A DNA stretch of 64,000 bases, taken from positions 18,853,799 to 18,917,798 of the forward strand of contig NC_084813.1 in the NCBI RefSeq assembly GCF_963583255.1, given 5' to 3'. Positions 28,450 through 39,892 of the stretch are shown here, in pieces. The position numbers and the translations under genes are program-made. The notes beneath the pieces were generated by a model. That model ran no database searches, was not told the origin of the DNA, and saw only the letters and a list, made by a program, of their open reading frames with translations. Position 1 is the stretch's first letter. Each line of letters opens with the position of its first letter. The stretch is from Pyrus communis. Its lineage: Eukaryota; Streptophyta; Magnoliopsida; Rosales; Rosaceae.

Positions 28450-29089
28450 ATAGTTTAAAGCCAATTGTCACGCTTTAAATAATTAGAGGGCTAAGGAAGA
28501 ATTGAAAGTCAAACAAAAAGAAAATTGTATGAGGCATATTTATAATTTCAACTTTGGCGCTCAGTTACAAACAGGAGGATTACAGGACATATCCCGTTTT
28601 CCTAACATGGACTGCTTAACCTCTACTTGAAGAACAATTGCTTAACTGGGCTTCTGAAATTTCCTCTAATTAATCCATGGACCGAAAGCAAAATGAAATC
28701 AAATCTCAAGGTAAATTTTAAAGTGATAAAAAAATGGAAAACTCAATGTAATACATGAGTACGTTGTTGGCGTGGGCGATACACGTAGTGGTGCCAATCT
28801 ATTCAAGCTAAAAACAAGAATTTATTGTGATATATGGCTAAACTCATTTATTTATTTCATATAATTCTTTAAAGTTCTAACTCACTCACATCACATGTTA
28901 CTTAAAACTTGAGTACAAACACTTCCACGTATAACAAATATCAAAGTAGGACAACATTCGCTTCTTAGCAAAAACAAAAAAAAAAAAAAAAAAAAAAACT
29001 GAAAAATTAACGGCAACCCTGTTGCATACCAACTTCTTCATCCTCATACCAAGTTCTCAATGAATTCAAAGAGAAATATCGATTCCTCA

Positions 29090-31194
29090 TCATTTTAGGG
29101 AGTTTTCCACATCTATAACAAAACGGTACTTCACATCCCTCTTGATCAGCCTCTCAAGAGCTTCATTCACATACTGAATTGGAACTATTTCTATGTTTGG
29201 ATAAATTTTGTGAGCAGCACAAAAGTCTAACATTTCCTGCGTCTGTTTTGTACCTCCCGTTCCGCTACCAGAAATTGACTTCATACCTGACAAATAGTCA
29301 ATATATTTTGTAAAATGATCTATAATTCTTGTCTTAAAAAAGAAAGTTGTGAGTATTAAAAGTGTTAACATACCAATAATCAAGCTCATGGGACTTAATT
29401 TAACTTCGGTTGGTGCCCCAACCAAGACTAGAACACCAGCAGTCTTCAGCAGAGACATATACAAATCAAATGGATGATCACCAGATGCTGTGTCGATGAT
29501 GAAGTCAAGCGACTTAGCCAGGGCCTGCATAAACAGTAAAAATTGTCGATATAACAAAATCAGATGAATAAAAATTCGTATGCTAAGTGTCGCCAAAGAC
29601 TGGAATGGGAAACAAAACGGAATGTACACACAAAACTAAATTGCACGAATCAATTTGCCGTAAACAATTATATCAACTTGTGAAATTTTACCGTCATTTC
29701 CTCTTGGTTGGATGAGACAACGAAATTGTCTGCACCAAGCAGACTTAGAGCTTCCTCCTTCTTTGATAAGCTTGTGCTGAAAACTGTCACGTTTAGTCCA
29801 AAAGCCTTCCCAAATTTCACTGCCAAGTGTCCGAGACCACCAAGGCCAATCACACCTAGTGATTTACCGTCCTGGTTCATTTTATGGCGGATCATTGGAG
29901 AGTAAACAGTAATGCCGGCACAAAGCAGAGGTGCTGCAGAAGCCAAGGGGTAGCCCTCTGGTATCTTGAAGCAGTACCTATAATAATTTCAAGAACAAAG
30001 TTAACGTCCTCATCTATGACAGATTCGTACTATTTCGGAATTTCTTAAGCATTAAGCAATTAATTATGTAGACACTATAAATCTAGGCACTCGCATTGCA
30101 GTTATTGCAAATACGCAGGGTCGACACTCGACAGTCACAAAATCTAAAACCATAAATTTAACATATCATACTGTTTCCGGATAGATTCGTACTGTTTCCG
30201 GATTTCTTGAGCATTAAGACACTATAAGTCTAGGCACTCGCATTGCAGTTATTGCAAATACACAGGGTCGATGGTCACAAAATCTAAAACCATAAACTAA
30301 ACATATCCTAATAGATGATGATACAGAAGTACAGGTTGACACATTACATTTGACATGGAGAATACTAACCTTTCATGAGCAACAATGTAACTGGAAAACC
30401 CTCCTTTTGTAATCGTGCCATCAGCATCAACATGGTTATAAGTCAAAATTGCTCCCTTTTCACAGCAAATCTCTATGCCATCTCTACAATAGTCGCAATC
30501 TCTACAAGAATTAACAAAAGTTCCCACTCCAACATGATCACCAACTTTGAAGCCGTGAACATTTGGACCAACCTCTTGAACAATGCCAGCAATCTCATGT
30601 CTGTTGTACAATCAATCATAGACAAAATAGGTCAGTTCAAGGAAATATATGTAATAACAATCATATATGTAACATAATAAATCATTCGACATACCCAGGC
30701 ACCATTGGATACATGGCGTTGCCATGCTTGTTCCTTGGAAAAACCACATCAGCATAACAAATTCCGCAGTGCGTAATTCTTATCGAAACATCATCGTTTT
30801 GAAGATTCCTGAATACATTAACTCAACCTTCGTTTAATTAAAACTATCAATATTACATATATAGCATGTAAATTCAATATAGTAGTCATTTAGTGTACTT
30901 TAGATAATTGTATCCGGATTTCAATTCGTGATCTAGCTGCATCGAACTTTATTAGGCCCAAGGTTTATTTCTTAATTATTTTCCATCAATATTTTATATT
31001 AGTTCAAGGACTGCATTGCCACTAACTTTGGGGAAGATATCACAAGCTGCATATCAGTATAACAAATTAAGGGCGTTGTGTTTATAAAAAGGAATGGCAC
31101 TATACTTCTTTATACTTCTAGCAGATCACTTCAAAGGAGTGAATGCCACTAAAGTTTTGGTATCAACCAGGTGAAATCAAGCAAAGAAAAAAAA

Positions 31195-31228
<34 letters not shown>

Positions 31229-31550
31229 TATGTAGATACACACTCCTACTAGTCGTTGACGTAATGGTAGTTGTCTCTAGTTAATACAAGAACAATATGT
31301 ATTTTATGTGAGTTGTATGCCTAATTATGGCTAGTCTTGCAAGTTACGCTTATCTAGCCATCCAATAACGTACATATATAACTCAGTTCACAGCAAAAAA
31401 AAAAAAAAATGCATATATACATACATACATATATATATATATATATGTAGATATACACTCCTACTAGTTATTGACGTAATGGTAGTTGTCTCTAGTGAAT
31501 GCCACTAAAGTTTTGGTATCAACCAGGTGAAATCAAGCAAAGAAAAAAAC

Positions 31551-31613
<63 letters not shown>

Positions 31614-31968
31614 GATACACACTCCTACTAGCGTTGACGTAATGGTAGTTGTCTCTAGTTAATACAAAAACAATATGTATTTTATGGTAGTTGTCTCTAG
31701 TTAATACAAAAACAATATGTATTTTATGTGAGTTGTATGCCTAATTATGGCTAGTCTTGCAAGTTACGCTTATCTAGCCATCCAATAACGTACATATATA
31801 ACTCAGTTCACAGCAAAAAAAAAAAAAATGCATATATACATACATAGATATATATATATATATATGTAGATATACACTCCTACTAGTCATTGACGTAATG
31901 GTAGTTGTCTCTAGTGAATGCCACTAAAGTTTTGGTATCAACCAGGTGAAATCAAGCAAAGAAAAAAA

Positions 31969-32021
<53 letters not shown>

Positions 32022-32559
32022 GATACACACTCCTACTAGCGTTGACGTAATGGTAGTTGTCTCTAGTTAATACAAAAACAATATGTATTTTATGGTAGTT
32101 GTCTCTAGTTAATACAAAAACAATATGTATTTTATGTGAGTTGTATGCCTAATTATGGCTAGTCTTGCAAGTTACGCTTATCTAGCCATCCAATAACGTA
32201 CATATATAACTCAGTTCACAGCCACTTAGTATTACGGTCTGATGGTATTTCTTTTCACTAGGAAGTGAGAGATCTTAAGTTCGAATCTCCTAGATAATAA
32301 ATTCAATACCAAATTAAGCTATCCACTTTGTGGCTTAGGCCAAACTTCCCCTCTTCTTAGTGCAAAAATATCGATGTACTTAAAATAAAAAAATAAAAAA
32401 ATAAAAAAATCCGGTTCACATTTTTCCGTTTCTGTTTTGTTAAAACTGATACAAATTTAGTTACCTTCGGGTAAACTTGTACGGCGAGAGAACTCCAGAT
32501 TCATCAGTTGCAGCCCATCCCAAGCAGTTTCCATTGACACTACTCGTCTGTGAGCTCAT
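29090..32559 (-). CDS. CAD: Cinnamyl-alcohol/mannitol-dehydrogenase-type zinc alcohol dehydrogenase, intact
   Basis: Six exons (32465-32559, 30695-30808, 30370-30600, 29692-29977, 29374-29524, 29090-29286), all GT-AG, give 357 aa, the usual length of plant CAD. The enzyme is a cytosolic medium-chain dehydrogenase that interconverts cinnamyl-type aldehydes and alcohols with NADP(H). Members of this subgroup are often labelled 'probable mannitol dehydrogenase'. Catalytic zinc ligands are Cys46 (HCGIC), His71 with Glu72 (GHE) and Cys166 (LLCAG). Structural zinc cysteines are 102, 105, 108 and 116 (CRDCDYC, then CC). The Rossmann loop GLGGLG is at 191-196, and Ser214 after the next strand suits NADP. 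The C-terminus is [15 protein letters not shown]. Intron 1 (1.66 kb) is swollen by tandem repeats and a SINE. Substrate preference cannot be told from sequence alone. Confidence 0.93.
30005..30300. repeat. Two-unit tandem repeat in CAD intron 3
   Basis: A unit starting near 'agattcgtactgtttc' and running through 'ctaggcactcgcattgcag' to 'cacaaaatctaaaacc' is present twice (about 30020-30155 and 30183-30295). The relic at 26.4-26.6 kb has one unit, so this intron duplicated after the two loci split. Confidence 0.75.
31130..32222. repeat. Complex tandem repeat with AT microsatellites in CAD intron 1
   Basis: A compound unit of about 360-430 bp is repeated nearly three times. Its parts are 'gtgaatgccactaaagttt', an A-run, an (AT)n tract, 'gtagatacacactcctacta', 'gacgtaatggtagttgtctc', 'gttgtatgcctaattatgg' and 'actcagttcacagc'. 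Several parts are further duplicated locally (e.g. 'ctctagttaatacaaaaac' twice in a row at about 31650 and 31695). AT tracts vary in length between units. Confidence 0.85.
32221..32411 (+). mobile_element. SINE in CAD intron 1
   Basis: A tRNA-related unit with 'acggtctgatggtatttct' and the B-box-like 'aagttcgaatctcc', ending in an A-rich tail. It is flanked by CAGTTCACA (32212-32220) and CGGTTCACA (32412-32420). It belongs with the SINE at 27087 but is diverged from it. Confidence 0.7.
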
Positions 32560-32739
32560 GCTTAATAATTGGGACCCTTAATAATTTGTTGTAAATATGC
32601 AGAGGGCTCCCCAGAAATTGGGAAGAAATTAAAGAGATGGTTGAGAAAAAAGTCGTTTTGCTCTAGGTTTTTGGGTTTTTTATCTTGGTGAACAGTTGAA
32701 GTTTTTGGGTTTTGGTTGTCATAGGAGATGCTATTTCAC

Positions 32740-32749
32740 TATTTATAGA
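32740..32749 (-). promoter_or_regulatory. TATA box of the CAD gene
   Basis: CTATAAATAG on the minus strand, about 180 bp upstream of the ATG at 32559. It is a near-consensus plant TATA box. An ACGT core (CACGTAAG) lies just upstream of it. Confidence 0.6.
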
Positions 32750-33072
32750 CTTACGTGCAGGTTTTTGGGTGACGCAAGAGCATGCGTGATCACCTCCATT
32801 AACGTACGCAGTGATGACTTCGGTACCTGGGTACCTGGGTACATGTTCACTTGGGGACGAGGATTCTTTCATTTTCTAATCTATTTTATCTTTCCTATCT
32901 TCCTACATGATATTTTATATTGATATTCTATATTGATATTTTATAAAAACAATAAGACAAAAAACAAAGTATGAGAAAAAGAAAGAGAAGGAAATGAAAA
33001 TAGGAGTAGAGAGAATCTTACTTCTTCATGCCAAAATTTGTACTAATTCAATATGCCGTGATTGACCTGAAC

Positions 33073-33221
33073 GAGAGATTTTTTAGTATGACCGGTATAC
33101 GGGGTGGTACACCACGTGTTATTATAAAAAAGTTAATAACTTAAAAAATAAAATTTTTCATCATTTAGATAAAAATACGTAGTGTATCACCTATATTCTC
33201 GTCACAATGAAAAATTGCTCA
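33073..33221. mobile_element. hAT-type MITE with 8-bp target duplication (unit 1)
   Basis: 149 bp, flanked by perfect ACCTGAAC (33065-33072 and 33222-33229). The ends are GAGAGATTTTTTAG, and TGAGCAATTTTTC read from the other side. Non-coding. Confidence 0.8.
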
Positions 33222-33283
33222 ACCTGAACACATCATTATCCATAGATGATCCTAAAAGGAAGGAAGTAGATACCATTATTAAT

Positions 33284-33483
33284 GGAAAGAGATCATCTCC
33301 AAATCTTTTCTACCAAGACCACCAGATCAAGTGATCCGAACCTTTGAAATTTTATCTAACGGCTCACCTGTTTTGATCCCTTAAAAGCTATAATAATTTT
33401 TTTACTGTTAGATAAAATTTCAAATGTTCAGATTACTTGATTCGGTAGTCTTAATGAAAGAAATCCGGTAAGGACCTCTTTCC
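33284..33483. mobile_element. Mutator-type MITE with 9-bp target duplication (unit 1)
   Basis: 200 bp with inverted arms of about 75 bp (GGAAAGAGATC on the left, GGAAAGAGGTC for the right end on the other strand). It is flanked by ATTATTAAT (33275-33283) and ATTGTTAAT (33484-33492). Confidence 0.75.
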
Positions 33484-33821
33484 ATTGTTAATTTGTAATT
33501 TCCTCTTATTTCCAACTTGTTTGACCTTTTCAACTTTTTTTTTAACAAACAACAAAGTCAAATTATATATACTAAGAGAAAAACACTGTTCCTAAGCACA
33601 ATTCAACAGGTTCACTTGCGGACGAGGATTCTCTCATTTTCTAATCTATCTTATCTTTCCTATCTTCCTATATGATATCTTATATTGATATTTTACATAA
33701 ACAATGAGACAAAAAGCAAAGTATGAGAGGCAGAAAGGGAAGAAAATGAAAATAGAAGAGAAAATCTTACTTCTTCATGCCAAAATTTGTACTAATTCAA
33801 TATGCCTTGATTGACCTGAGC

Positions 33822-33970
33822 AAGAGATTTATCAATATGATCGGTATACGGGATGGTACATCACGTGATACTATAAAAAAGTTAACAACTTAAAAAATAA
33901 AATTTCTTATCATTTACATAAAAACACGTAGTATACCATTCATATTCTCGTCACAATGAAAAATTTCTCA
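33822..33970. mobile_element. hAT-type MITE (unit 2)
   Basis: 149 bp, the counterpart of 33073-33221. The left target site has changed to ACCTGAGC (33814-33821), and the right is ACCTGAAC (33971-33978). Confidence 0.8.
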
Positions 33971-34032
33971 ACCTGAACACATCACTATCCATAGATGACC
34001 CCATAAGGAAGGAAGTAGATATCATTATTAAT

Positions 34033-34231
34033 GGAAATAGATCATCTCCAGATCTTTTCCACTAAAGCCACCAGATCAAGTGATCCGAACCTTTGAAATT
34101 TTATCTAACGGTTCATCTGTTTTGATTCCTTAAAAGCTATAATAATTTTTTATCGTTGGATAAAATTTTAAAGATCCAGATCACTTGATCTGGTAGTCTT
34201 AGTAGAAGATATCCGAATAGGATCTGTTTCC
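34033..34231. mobile_element. Mutator-type MITE with perfect 9-bp target duplication (unit 2)
   Basis: 199 bp, the counterpart of 33284-33483. It is flanked by ATTATTAAT on both sides (34024-34032 and 34232-34240). Confidence 0.8.
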
Positions 34232-35406
34232 ATTATTAATTTGTAATTTCCTCTTATTTCCAATTTGTTTGACCTTTTCAACTTTTTTATTTTTAATAAA
34301 CAACAAAGTCAAATTATATTATATATACACTAAACGCCCAACTTTCCTGTTAATTCCCTTTGTGTTCTTTTTACTGTTCCTTTGCCAGTGTTATTCCTTT
34401 TTTACCCTTCAGTTGTTCTGTAAGTTTAGCTTTTTGTGTATATTATACAGTAAAATGCCGTTTTTATCCTGCTGTGCGATAGAAATCTCTCGATTTCTTC
34501 GTGTTGTGTGCTTCCAGCATCTTCCACTTTTCACTTTACTCTTCTTTCCTTCTCTTTCCGTTTCTCTCATCCTAGAACGGAAGAACGATGGAAAATCAGG
34601 GTTCTTCCATTTGCTTCCACAGATTTCTCGATCTCTCTCGAGCTCCGGATCGCTAGCCTCCGTATGAAGGTTCGTTTCTCTCTCTCTCTCTCTCACTTTT
34701 TTTTTTTCAATTCGTGATCGAATTTTCTTTCCAAGAATGTTACATCTGTTGCCTTCGGGAAGAAAGTTTAAACCTAAAAAAGCTTGGTTTTCAGGAAATC
34801 GTCAATCCTGCAGAATCCTTGGGTTTCCTGGTGAGTTCTCCGGTATATTTGTTTTGGGTTTGGTTTTTGAATTCTCTTTTCTTTGTTCAAATTTTTGTGA
34901 TTTTAAAACCTCTCGGTGGCTACAGATTTCATCAGTTTTTGGATTCGATCAGGATCGGTTTTTTACCCACGAAATCTAGAGTCTTCTGGTAAGTTTCGTG
35001 ACTTTCTCCGTGTTGCTGTTTCAAATTTTGTTTTTGTGGTTTTCGATGTTCACATGGATTTTTTGTTTGAATTTTATATTTGTGATTTTGCGGGTTGTTT
35101 TGAATTTACAGATGGCTTTTTCTAGGTTCGGTGAATTTACAGGGGAGAGGGAGAGAGAGGCCTGTTGAGGTAAACTCTTTTGCTAAAAGCTTCTAATTCA
35201 TTCTTTATTTCTTTTTTCATCTGGGCAAAATTTTTGATGGATTTATGTATTTTTTTTTTCCGTTGAATTCGAACTCCAATTTGAATTATGGATTCAGAAA
35301 AAACAAATTGATGAATTTTTTATTTGCGTGCATGTCGGTCCTGTAACCGCATGATTTGATAATCCGACCGCGAAGCTAATCGTTTCTGTATGTTTTTGGG
35401 TTGCAG

Positions 35407-35947
35407 ACCTGGACTGTCGAATGGAGAGGATGAAAAGAAACTGCAGGAAAGCGGCAATGGAGACCCGACAGCAGCATTTTCAAGTCGATCTGGGTAATCT
35501 CATAGCCTTCGACCCTCATCACAGATTCCCCTCCATCCCCTTCTCTAAGTTATTTTTCTTTACTTATTCAATATATCTCTATTTTTTGGTAATATTTTGT
35601 ATACTTCTGGGCATTTTGAAATTATTTCTTTTGAGAAATTAATTGAAAATTTACTTTTGGAAATTGGGATTTTATTTGGATTAATCCCATCAGTAAAGTG
35701 GCAGTCATAAGTGAAATAATGAATTTATCACACTATGCTGATGGGTTTTTGTTCAGTGGGTGAAATTCTGATTTGTTTTTTTCATGGTATTTAGGGAGGA
35801 ATTAGTGAAGGAATGTATAAAGAGAGGGACCGAGTTGGTTTAAGCTATTGCGAATAGTCTTTTCAACTCACATTCAACTGAAGGCATAGACGGTCCCATT
35901 GTGCACATGTTCGCTTCCTGAAACTAAGCTGCCAAGATAGAAAACAT
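35407..35947 (+). pseudogene. RRS1-like (ribosome biogenesis regulatory protein) gene fragment inside the Helitron
   Basis: Exon 35407-35548 encodes METRQQHFQVDLGNLIAFDP followed by HHRFPSIPFS. After a GT-AG intron, exon 35795-35947 continues EELVKECIKRGTELV, a TAA stop, AIANSLFN, then STEGIDGPIV, then further stops. The order and wording match the N-terminus of plant RRS1 (At2g37990 family), a nucleolar protein needed to bring 5S RNP into the 60S ribosomal subunit. The identification is from memory of the family. With at least three in-frame stops and no downstream RRS1 exons found, it is a dead captured fragment. Confidence 0.75.
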
Positions 35948-36408
35948 GTGAGTCATTCATCTTATGATTCTCCAACGATTTTATTTTATTTTTTATTTTA
36001 TTTTATTTTTATTTTTATTTTATTTTTTAGGTTTTATCATGTATATGAGCATTTGGTAGTGAAACATGTATAGTGCTTCACAATTGAAAAGAAGTGGAAT
36101 GGTAGTTTCAGGTATTTGTCGAGATTTTTGTTGATCCTCTTTTGTTGTGCTGCCAATTTACGGTTCCTATCATGTAAATTGGTTGACTAAAATGTTAGCG
36201 TATGCAAAAAGCCTTTTGCCAAAACAAAGGGTAATTCATTACTGACACTGTAGGAATTTTGAAACGTGTAGGTGGACCGTATTTGATTGAGAATAAGATA
36301 CCGTGCAATATCGATTTTGGTATGAATGTTGGGGATGAGGTATATATCTTAAACCGGATTACTTAATTATAGTTAAATTAACTTTTTTTTTCTTTTTCTG
36401 TTATGTAG

Positions 36409-36503
36409 CTGAAGCAGCTAAAGTTGAGTGTTTTAATCGGTTGTATATATCACCCAGTTTACCTGTTCCTACTGCTGCTCAACAGGGACGAGTTTCACAG
36501 CAG
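36409..36503 (+). pseudogene. Exon-like block of unknown gene inside the Helitron
   Basis: A 95-bp open block between a good acceptor (ttatgtag) and donor (gtgagt). Read in its open frame it gives AEAAKVECFNRLYISPSLPV and a Gln-rich end. I do not recognise the source. A second block at about 38420-38516 (RGRTGECVLSNLKPEN, etc.) has the same character. Confidence 0.35.
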
Positions 36504-39430
36504 GTGAGTGAAAATTCTGGGTTCTTAATTTTCTATTTTCTGATTGAAATTTGATGGTATATCTGATTCAATTGGAAGACTAAGCTAAAAGTACAAGTGG
36601 TATTTTTTGGTTAATTTGTTGGGTTTTGGATTGCTCTTCTGGGTTGTTGTTAATTGTATGTTTCCTGATTGAATTTGGCATCAATTTATCCAATGGATTA
36701 GTGAGCTAAAACTACAAGTGGGGTTGTTTTGATTTTTGGGTTGTTTAATTTTCTGTTATTTTATTATGAGAAAATAAGGATTTGAACATGTTAATTAGCT
36801 AAGAATTAGTTTACATTGGACAATATATATGATTTTGGATTCGTGTTGGTATCGCTAGGGACAATTATATCTGTGGATAGATGTTGGGTTGGAAGGTCTA
36901 CTCATAAAGAAGAACAAATCTAAGGGTAGAGTGAAACTGAAAAGCAGCCAAATTTAAATTGTAATTTGCCAAAGAGCACGATTGGCCCTTTGTTTTAAAA
37001 TTTTCATACTTCTCATTCTTATGTACCCTTATGTATCGGTAACATGTATTCAACTTTAGAACTTTATCCGAAACCATTTGGTGGGTGTTTGGAATTTTGG
37101 AATTAGATTTTCAATTTGGTTTGTGAATTCCTAACTTTTAATCTCATTTGGGTTTAAGCCTTTAGCTGTTTTTGTTATGAAATAGGTCGTTGATTGCATA
37201 TTGTTAATTTGATACATTCTGTTTGTGTTGCTCCAATTTCTTCCTTTAAGAAAACCACTTGGTTGGTTTTAAGTTTTTTGTACTTTTCGTTGTTCTGTTT
37301 GCATAAAAACATGTTTTACGAGCTTGGAGACTGATCTGAAATCATTTTTTGGAGACTGATCTGAAATCATTTGGTGGATGTTTTTAATCCCAATTGGAGA
37401 AGACTCTTTTTGCTCTAAAGTTTGTTATTTAACAGAGATTGCTAGTATAACATGGTGTTGTGTTGGATTAAGGATAACCTGAATACAGGAAAACTATATA
37501 ATATGGTTCAAAATAATGAAATGTTGCACTCAACTGCCACCACATAAATTCAAATCTAAACTTCTGTTGTAAAATAAAAGGCTAATGTAAATGGACAGAG
37601 ACAGAGGAAACCTATAATAATTGGCTCTTCTTCTCTGAAATGTATATTGTTAAAGAACTATTATCAATTAACTTATTTTTGTAATTCAACCTATCTATAA
37701 ACATCTTTGCGTTTTTGTAGTTGTATTTATGAAATTAAAACAATTTTGGACATCTTTGGTTAAAATTTTTATAAATGATCTGTGTTGGCAGTTTAGTTCA
37801 GTCTTTTGTTATTTTTAATTGTATTATAAAGTTGAAATATGTGCTGGTTATAGATTTTGTGTTCTGCTATATAGTGGTTAAAAAATGGGATAATTTTCAT
37901 GAATAAAATTTCTGCATTGTAGGTTTTCCCTTTGTTTCTATCGATTTACATTTACTTTCTGTTTTACAAAACAATTTTATACTTTGATAACGTTGGTTTT
38001 CATGGCTTGCAGTTAAGGATTGGTACATAGGAAAGCAGCCAAAGAATCCTGTTGTACAATCATTGGTGGTGCAATTTTTTGCTCTTTTATTAAATTGTCC
38101 ATTCCTGCCAAATTTTAAACGGTGAGAGTGCAACAATTTTATTTAAAATTTATTTTCCTTATTTCACACTCCCAATCTCACAATATAATCTTTTTCTCAC
38201 TCAGTGTGTGTAATTTTGTTGTTTTTTTATTTTCTTTGTAGAATTTCTGTGTTACTCTCACTCTTATTTTCACTGTTGCTCACAATCTCACAATATAATA
38301 TTTCTCTTCGTCTTCCTCTTACTCCGACTGTGACTCACAATTTCATACTTGCTCATTACTTTTTTGGGGGTATTAAGTTACTAGCAATTTTTGTCAATGT
38401 TTATTCATATTAATTGTTCCGTGGCAGAACTGGAGAGTGTGTTCTTTCCAATCTTAAGCCAGAAAACATGCGGAGTATTAAGTTAGAATGGTTCTTGCTG
38501 CTTCAGACAGTGGCCACACCACAGTAAGCAGCCCATAGACCTTTAATAGTATTTGCATGATTATTCACTTTTTGAGTGACACCAAACAAAGGAGTCTACT
38601 AATTTTAACTTTTGGTCTCTGACATGGTTTCAATTAAAGACGATTTTTTTTCACAACATAATGTTACACTTGTTGCTGCTGTAGAAGAGTTAATTTCTGG
38701 TAGACATATGATTATAGTGTTGTTCCTATTATGCATAAGGTCATGGTTATAATATTGTGAGATTTTGTCTGCATAAATCCAGTAGTGGTTTTGATAATCA
38801 AAAAGTAATCTCTCAACTTATCATCAGGTGCTTAAAGATTTGGATTTTTAAAGTGGTTCCACAAAACCTGCACAGTGGTTCCACAAAAATCTGCAAAGTG
38901 GACGTTATGTTGCTTGCAGCAGTAGATTGTTCTTTTCTGTTTAAGTTGTAAGCTTTGTTTTCTATTTGGTTAACTGTTGTTTATTATTGGTTGTTTCAAA
39001 CTATTTATTACATGTGTATTAACATTTTCTTTCAATTTTAGCTTCTTTTTTTTTTTTTTTTTTTTTCTCTGATGATCAAAACTATTTTTTCTGCAGTGAC
39101 TGCTTCAACCAAAAAACTTTTGCTCATGTGTTAAGGGATGGTTGCATCTGTTATCCAAAACAAACAAGTATGGGATCACATTTTTTTGTGTGTAAATGGT
39201 TGATCCAAACATGAATTATCAAGGTGGAATACTAGGTTAATCATTTTTGTATACTAATAAGCCATTTGATAATGTCTTTTCTGTAAGTTATATAAATTTT
39301 GACAGCTTTGTAAATATATTTATTCCATTTTCTGTTTAGTATTTATAACACTTTGCATATTTACATGTTAAAAATACTCTTATAGTTATATTTTCGCTCC
39401 CGCAACAACGTGCGGGTAAAATTTCCTAGT

Positions 39431-39892
39431 TCATTCTAACATGCTATAATGGAAAGACGGGAATAAATTTATTAAATAGAATAAAAGTACAAACAAAGAG
39501 TGAAAGGGCAAGTACCTTACCCCTGAAAGAAAGCAAAACGTCAAGCACCAAAACTAGCAAAACCTAAAATTAGGCTTGTTGGAACTTAGTTATGTGTCAA
39601 ATTAGCACATAATTAAAAAAATTTGATAGAATTATGACGTGACCACATTGGTTTGTGATATTAATCGATCTTCAATTTCAATGACCATTTGTGTTAACAA
39701 CCCTTTTATTTATTTTTCTCATGTTTTGTTTGTGTAATTGTAAACAAAATTTATATCAACCAGTTGCATACTTGAATCTACAAAATGACTTGCATAAAAC
39801 AAGTGCATAGTTGTGTTCCGCACAAGCTATATGACATTGTTATTGGAGATATGTCCTAAAAGTCAATCTTGAAAATAAGCCTTTCAGGATAA
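39431..39892. other. Intergenic with a relic of the CAD-flank sequence
   Basis: 39725-39845 is recognisably similar to 26720-26860: both contain 'agttgcatacttgaat', 'tacaaaatgacttgc', 'aaacaagtgca' and 'cgcacaagctat'. The rest is not assigned. Confidence 0.55.

Larger units (their letters stand above)
32845..34318. repeat. 765-bp tandem duplication upstream of CAD
   Basis: Unit 1 is 32845-33609 and unit 2 is 33610 to about 34318. Each starts 'gttcactt..ggacgagg' and carries the same two MITEs in the same order, so both insertions came before the duplication. The end of unit 2 is replaced by the Helitron. Confidence 0.9.
34317..39430 (+). mobile_element. Non-autonomous Helitron with captured gene fragments
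   Basis: The 3' end is diagnostic. A 6-bp stem CCCGCA/TGCGGG with a 6-nt loop (39399-39416) is followed after 9 nt by CTAGT (39426-39430) and then a host T, fitting the Helitron rule CTRRT with insertion between A and T. The 5' end is less certain. The best candidate is at about 34317 after an A, where unit 2 of the tandem repeat breaks off and the sequence runs into 'cactaaacgccca'. It lacks the canonical TC, so it is mutated or misplaced. No Rep/helicase frame is present. The interior looks like gene pieces with UTR-like CT-rich DNA, T-rich introns and short exon-like blocks, including an RRS1 fragment. Confidence 0.75.

Noticed and set aside
34269..34667. 132-codon frame at the left of the Helitron
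   Set aside because: Runs across the repeat/Helitron junction and a CT-rich UTR-like stretch; no homology, hydrophobic by composition only.
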